This document shows, one piece after another, positions 58,401 to 64,000 of a stretch of DNA of 64,000 nt; position 1 is the stretch's first letter, and every line of letters begins with the position of its first letter. Source of the stretch: Oxytricha trifallax (Eukaryota > Ciliophora > Spirotrichea > Sporadotrichida > Oxytrichidae); contig ARYC01017283.1 of the NCBI GenBank assembly GCA_000711775.1, forward strand, positions 1-64,000. Direction: 5' to 3'. The position numbers were made by a program, and so were the translations under genes. The notes below the pieces were generated by a model that saw only the letters and a program-made list of their open reading frames with translations, did not search any database and was not told where the DNA came from.

Positions 58401-59816
58401 ATGGAGACTACAAGTGACACAACAGATTAAACCTAAGAATAACTTGAACAATTGAAGTTATCTGACAGTACTAACTTTACAGGAGAAGCAATTTAAATGC
58501 AAGGATAATTAGAAGTTGATGAAAAAGACATAGATGGTAATTAGTATGTTTTCTCAAAGTCGATTAGTGTCTAGAAAAATTCATTCGTAGATAGTCGATA
58601 AAATATTGATAAGCTATGCCCTCCTCCAGTCTATTTTTCAGATGAATTACTGCTCAAGGAATTGCCAGTTGAAAAAGAAGAAATATTGAAGGGGCTTTAA
58701 GAGACACCTTAGGGAGGCTTGGTTTGTGTTGATAAGGAGGCTATGGAGAAGCAAAAAGGTGTTTTGGTAGATGTACTAAAGCAATTGACTGTTAATATTT
58801 TGAAAGGATTAACGATTACTCACATTTCGCTTCCAGTGAAAATCTTTGAACCGAGATCAACTTTATAAAGAATTGTTGATCTATTCTCATTTTCCCCTAT
58901 ATTCTTGACCAGAGCCTCATAAACACCCGATCATTTGGAAAGATTTAAGTTGGTCATCGCAAATGCAGTTTCTTCTATTTACTTGTGTTGCGCCTAAAAT
59001 AAACCATTCAATCCAATTTTAGGAGAAACTTTACAAGCATAATTTTCAGATGGCACCGAAGTTTACTGTGAGCATACATCCCATCACCCACCTATTTCGA
59101 ATTTTTATGTTCATCCTAAGGATAGAAAAGGATATGAATTCTGGGGATTCTATGAATTTGTAGGATCAATGAGTGGAAATTCACTTAGAGCTGGACAAAA
59201 AGGTCCAAACAACATAAAATTTGAAGATGGACAACATATTAGATACTCACTGGTTGATTCTAAATTAGGAGGAACTATAATGGGTGACAGAACTGTAGAA
59301 GGAGTTGGTAATATGGTATTTGAAGACTTAACCAATAACTTCAAATGTGTCTTGTTTTTTAATACATACTAGAAGAGCGGTTTTTGGACTGTAACTGAAA
59401 CTGGTAAGAAAGATGAATTCTTTGGAGTTATTTACAAAACTAAATAGCCGATTGATCCAGTAGCAAGCTTTAAGAGTTATTACATTAAAGGAGCCAAAGA
59501 CATACCCGATATTAGCAAAATAGAACCCGAAATCGAAGAAAAATTAGCAACAGTGACAGGAAGTTGGCTAAGAGAATTAAAGATAGATGATTAAGTTTAT
59601 TGGAATATAGACTAGGATAAGCCGTTAAGACAAATTCCTATGTTAGATAAGAGTCAGTTTGTACTACCTTCAGATTGGAGATACAGAGACGATCTCATCT
59701 GGCTTAAATATGAAAATATTCCAATTGCTCATAATTGGAAAGTCAGAATGGAAGTTCAGCAGAGATACGACAGGAAATTAAGATAGCTAAATTAGAAGGG
59801 CAAAGGATCTCATTGA
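58401..59816 (+). CDS. oxysterol-binding protein-related protein (ORP)
   Basis: Lipid-transfer protein that exchanges sterols or phosphoinositide-linked lipids between membranes. One uninterrupted 471-codon ORF, METTSDTTDQTQEQLEQ to GKGSH (TGA 59814-59816). The ligand domain carries KPFNPILGETLQAQFSDG, the family signature EHTSHHPPISNFYVH (usual EQVSHHPP), a lid-side GSMSGNSLRAGQKGP, NMVFEDLTNN, and C-terminal LRQIPMLDKSQFVLPSDWRY and EVQQRYDRKLRQL. No PH domain or ankyrin repeats, so it is a short ORP like yeast Osh4-type proteins with an added N-terminal acidic segment. No introns or IESs are needed. Confidence 0.93.
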
Positions 59817-59859
59817 AAGAGATCTAACAAATAAGAATAGTATTTTTGAATTCATATAT

Positions 59860-60665
59860 TAGATACTTTTCCTAAATATTTTTTCAAGGCAAACTTACTC
59901 TATATAAAAATGAGAAAATTCTTGTAACCTACCTTCTCCATCTTTCGCACTACAAGCGCATATTGTCCATGATCTATCATTTATCATATCTAAACTTAAA
60001 ATTTCTTCAATCTCTTCTGCTGGTAAAGATGATATCAAATCCTATTTATTTGCAAAAATCAGCATGGGTAATCCTGCTAATTTATCCTCCTAACAAAAAG
60101 GAGTTAAAATTGTTTTAAATCTAATTAAATTCATACCTCTAAAAGCTTTTGTAGTTCTTCACCACATTCATCCATCCTCTTTCGATCTGAAGAATCAATA
60201 ACATATATCTATATAAAGAAAATTAAATTATTCTTCTATGTATAATAAATGGAAACTTAAACATTGTATAATATTGCAAGGAGATGTTCTAACTTACAAT
60301 ACAGTCTATTTTGTCATAGTAATTTTTCCAATGCTGCCTAATTGCTTTTTATCCACCTAAGTCCCAAGCCTCAAATTTAAAATTTCCTTATTGCAATGAT
60401 TTTATATTAAAACCTTAAGTAGGCATCACATATTAAATTTCTTCTTTTGATAGTGCTTTTAGAATCCAAATAATTTTATCATTATATTAACTTTAAAACA
60501 ATTAATAAAAGAAAATATAAATATAAATTTTTTAGTAATCGTTGTTTTTCCAGCATTATCTAGACCCACAACACACATTCGAACATTTTTTTGAACTTCC
60601 TTTTTCTTTGAAAACATTCTTGAAATTAAACTGCCAGTTTATATAGCTGTACCTAGCATTTCCAT
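59860..60665 (-). CDS. ARL3: ARL3-like small GTPase
   Basis: ARF-family GTPase; ARL3 releases lipidated cargo into cilia. Start MEMLGTAIQTGSLISRMFSK (ATG 60665), an extended N-terminus. Nucleotide motifs: VGLDNAGKTTI (P loop), PTQGFNIKS (switch I), WDLGGQKAIRQHWKNYYDK (switch II with the ARF-type Gln), ANKQDL (G4), CSAKDGEG (G5). Introns near 60536-60480, 60298-60213, 60134-60093 and 59932-59899. The C-terminal helix is not resolved: one splice choice gives CLEKIFRKS, another ends at TGA near 59862. The conserved PTQGFNIKS plus WDLGGQ favour ARL3 over ARF1. It is convergent with the ORP gene. Confidence 0.82.
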
Positions 60666-60827
60666 GTTTTATATGTTAAAATTTTAATTTCACAAACATT
60701 CTAAAATGTATTGTATTATGTTCTGCGAAGTGATATTAAATTGAAATTTCTTTAAAAATAAATAAAATTAATTAATATTCGCATTTAATTATATTTATTG
60801 AGTAGTTTAGGCATAAATAAAGATAAA

Positions 60828-63752
60828 ATGAGCTCAGAAGATAAAGTGAAAAATTCTTGCGATTAAAGTGGAATAATTGAAAATAAGGTAATTGTTTAGT
60901 AGCATTTTTTTAATTATAATTATTTAATGAGCAGGTTAATGATTATCCAAATGTTATAAGCAAAGAAGACATAATGAAAAAAATTAACTTAATTTTGATT
61001 TAAGTTTTATTCTATAAAATTGAGCTTTATTCGAGACTAGAAGCTGAAGAATTAATGAATGAAGAATAGTAATAACGCATTTTAGAAAAAAATAGCAGAT
61101 CAGCCAAATTAAGAGAATTGATGCTATAGAAAAAACATAGCATATTAACTGAGGAAATAAATAAAAGCCCTGCAGTGTAATTGAACAAAAGTAATTTGAC
61201 TTTATAAGCAAGGGAGGTAGAAAGAGATTTCAAAGATGAGCTTTTTGAATTATAAAATGAAGAATTATGGTAAAATAAAATCAAAGAACCAGTTGAAGAG
61301 CCATAGCAATCACCGGTAGCCTAAAGAAACACTTCATTAATGAAAAAGAACAGTTCAATATTTGACTTGATTGACTATAACTCAATCAATGATTAATTTA
61401 GGATTACTACTATTGAGAGAGGTACTGAACATTCTTTAGTGCAGTTTAATGACCCAACACGAAGTGAAGTTATATCAATCATAAGTTATATTATGTATTT
61501 TATCTACACTCCAATAAAGACAATTGATATGAGATATAGTTCTACTACCTCTAATTTTGGAAATGATATGCCATCCACTAACTATAAAACAATTGACTCA
61601 CAAAGCTTCTAACAAATTAGAAATAAAGCTTAGACTGTAATGACTTCCCCTACAAGCCCATCTAGAAATTAAAGAATAAATTCTCCCTAAAAAAGTACGA
61701 AGTAATCTTAAAAAACTAGTGCTTTAAGAAATAGAGGCTTTATGGATAAATGTTAATAAGATTTAATTAATCAGATGCAGAGTGTGGTTAAGGGTAATGT
61801 TAAATAGTAGTTGAATAAAAATCATATCAAGTCTATCCCCATACCAGTAAAATAAACAAAACAAGCAATCAATTCTTAAAGATCACCATAGAAACAAACA
61901 CAGTCAATTTTAGGATTAAATTCAGAGAGATAAGTAGTTCCAAAGAATTTGAAAGCTTCATAGATTTCTCAGTAAATTCTACATCCTAATAGCTCAATTC
62001 TTAGTAGCTAAACACCTAAGAATAGAATTATTTAGCATTAGAGATAAGGCAGCTTCTAAGACTACAAGAGTATGCTTCCACCAAATATTAAAAATATCGC
62101 TATCCCAAGCTAAAATAAGAAATAGCCAAGCACCTTTTAAAATTCAAGATATTGAAAATAAATCAGTTGTTTTAAATTTAATGCTATAAGATAAAGCTTG
62201 GCTTCAAAAGCAAGTGCGATTCCAACTCCAAAAATATTTTCACAAGTCACCACCCCTAAAGCTAGTCAAGAATAGAGTAGATTCTCACTATAAGGATTAA
62301 ATAGTAAAGTCATTAAAAACAAATCTATAAAATCAACAAGAAAAGTTAGCAATACTAGAAAGCAAAAAATAATGTAACTAAAGATTTAGCTCTCATAGAT
62401 AATGAATAATATAAACTAGTAATTATTATTAGATAAATTGATTTTGCAGGGAGATTAATAATCTGCAGGTATTCTTGAGCAAGTTTAACTTTTATTTGAG
62501 TTAGCTTCCTTTGTTGACACAAAATTTTCAACAAGTGAAATAGACTCAGAAACTCAACTTCATAATTTTGTTTAAAAACATAGTGGAAATATAGTTCATG
62601 GACTTCAAAAGTTTACGATTTAATGTATCAGTGATTAAAACGGGTTTAAAACATCGTAAATAAATAACTACATCAAAATGTATCTTGAAAGGTCAAACTA
62701 TATTAATGATTGAGAAAATGCAAGCAATCCAATTCTAGAATTCCTTAATAAATGCTATGAAATTTTTGATTGTTCTAAGATCGCTAAGTCAGGTCATAAG
62801 AAAAGCATTTCAATTAAAGTTAACAATTCACCAAAAAGAAAAGCCTCAACCACTAAGAATTAATCATCCTTAAAATTATAGGATGTTAATCCTGAATTGA
62901 CTTAGTTTGAAGTTCCAGATGACTACTACTATCAAACTTAAAGGAACTATCTTTCCAATACATTTAACAACAGCTCCATGTCTGGCTTGAAAACCCCCTA
63001 AAATTTGAATATTACAGAGAGTTCAGAATTATTCAAAACTCTCATTAGTTAGAAAAACTAGATGATAGCATAAGCCTACAAGTAAAGTTTGGAGACTTCT
63101 AAAAAAGTGTAGTAAGATGCACAGCTTACTCTTTAGAGATAGAAAAGTCTTCAAAAGCTCGAGAAAGAGCAAAAGAAGCTGAAAGTCGTATTTGACAAGT
63201 AAGATAAACAAAATTACGAATAGTAAAAGAAGATAGAAGAAATTGATTACATTAAGTACAGAACGGAATTTCACACACGAATGAATTCGGTTGATAAGAG
63301 TTAGAAAGAAATTGAGAAAAAGAAACTGAGAGAAAGTCTTTAAATTAATGATTTCATATAGTCTGTTTTTATCATTCTTCATTTTTATAAGCAGTATAAG
63401 CAGTTAAGAGTACATGAGAAACTACAAAAAGTTGAATTAAGAGAAGGAACAGATATTTTACCATGAGATCAATGAAAAATCATACAATGAGCTTCTATGG
63501 AAAAAATAGTAAGAAAAATTAGAGCAAAAGTAAAAATCTTCAGAGCTGAAATTAAAGAAGCAGGAATTTGCTATATACAAAATTATTAAGAATGAGGAGC
63601 TTATTAAAAGACTTTAGCAAGAAAACGAGTTGTTAAACCAACAGTAATTAAAATAATCAAAGGCAAATATAAATAAAGTTCACAAATCATAGAAATCTGT
63701 TCTAACAATACCAAAGCCATTAATTGAGTTTAAATCGCACACTAAAAGATGA
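60828..63752 (+). CDS. long Ser/Asn/Gln-rich coiled-coil protein
   Basis: Starts MSSEDKVKNSCDQSGIIENK; an intron at about 60888-60934. Then a charged helical region (EAEELMNEEQQQRILEKNSR), a long Ser/Thr/Asn/Pro low-complexity middle (61540-62300), and a C-terminal coiled coil (LQRQKSLQKLEKEQKKLKVV, EKYNELL-like and RLQQENELLNQQQLKQSKAN) ending LIEFKSHTKR at TGA 63750-63752. One TGA is in frame at 62711-62713 (IND-stop-ENASNPILEF); the frame is open on both sides, so a tiny IES, a sequence error or two separate genes are possible. No domain recognised. Confidence 0.7.
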
Positions 63753-64000
63753 AGAGAAAATTAATTATGTTACAAACTTCTTAAATATTTAAGTTTACAT
63801 TATTTTATAAATAACTTTAAAACAAAACTTTCAAATGCCTCTGTGAAAGTCATCTCTACTTTCTAGGGTCTGCAATTAATGAATTTCTCATCTGTTATTA
63901 TTGCAGGATTTAATAGATAATTATAATAAATAAAATTATTATGATGGCATTTAATTATAAAGGAAATTTTGGGATCGCTTAATTTTAATTTGAAATTGAA
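63753..64000. other. intergenic end of window
   Basis: AT-rich; no supported gene in the last 248 bp. A short higher-GC patch near 63835-63910 (with TCTCTACTTTCTAGGG) may be an exon of a gene outside the window. Confidence 0.3.

Noticed and set aside
63029-63382. 117-codon minus-strand ORF with hydrophobic runs
   Set aside because: It is the antisense of the coiled-coil region of the 60828-63752 gene; its hydrophobicity reflects antisense of Lys/Gln codons.
1-64000. tRNA genes, rRNA genes, CRISPR arrays, bacterial-type promoters
   Set aside because: No cloverleaf with matching A and B boxes, no rRNA core sequence and no spaced repeats were seen by eye; the sequence is eukaryotic germline DNA.

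Overview
The window reads as germline (micronuclear) DNA of a spirotrichous ciliate, most likely Oxytricha/Sterkiella or a close stylonychiid. Three things support this. Long reading frames only make sense when TAA and TAG code for glutamine and TGA is the sole stop. Two telomere-bearing (TBE) DNA transposons end in C4A4 repeats. Coding regions are interrupted not only by short GT..AG introns but also by short AT-rich inserts flanked by 2-12 bp direct repeats (pointers), whose removal restores the frame; these are internal eliminated sequences (IESs). No telomere-capped nanochromosome end, rRNA, tRNA or CRISPR is seen. The identification is inference from sequence, not from a database.

Layout: 1-2159 is the right part of a TBE element inserted in the coding region of a very large coiled-coil gene (2160-8186, minus). 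Next come a DHHC palmitoyltransferase (8321-9479, minus), two small intron-rich genes (9740-10960, minus) and a tiny predicted myristoylated protein (11173-11364, minus). From 11489 to 20765 lies a scrambled gene for a giant surface protein. Its 5' segment is on the minus strand (13256 to 11489) and the rest on the plus strand (13661 to 20765). Both pieces carry the same 8-bp pointer ACAATTAA in inverted orientation, and joining there is in frame. This locus also holds at least six IES-like inserts, including a 549-bp element with 204-bp inverted repeats, plus a 658-bp GC-rich insert between 14-bp direct repeats.

From 20865 to 38125 genes are dense: a Gln/Asn/Ser-rich protein, a secretory DnaJ, a secreted Cys-rich protein, a Dbp7/DDX31-type DEAD-box helicase, a FAM221-like protein, a PPGGKSS-repeat protein, an mTERF-family protein, a single-pass membrane protein and SPEF1/CLAMP. 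The 3-hydroxyisobutyrate dehydrogenase gene starts at 38312 but breaks off at 38814 and resumes at 57291. The 18.5-kb gap holds a complete 4158-bp TBE element (38847-43004) and about 14 kb of very AT-rich DNA with long minus-strand ciliate-code reading frames. These may be nested or germline-limited genes resembling large ciliate multi-pass (tmcB-like) proteins.

After the dehydrogenase come an oxysterol-binding-protein-related gene (58401-59816), an ARL3-like GTPase (minus, start 60665) and a long coiled-coil gene (60828-63752). SPEF1, ARL3, FAM221 and the PPGGKSS protein belong to families linked to cilia or microtubules, fitting a heavily ciliated cell. Exon, intron and IES borders were worked out by eye from frame continuity, so small boundary errors are possible.
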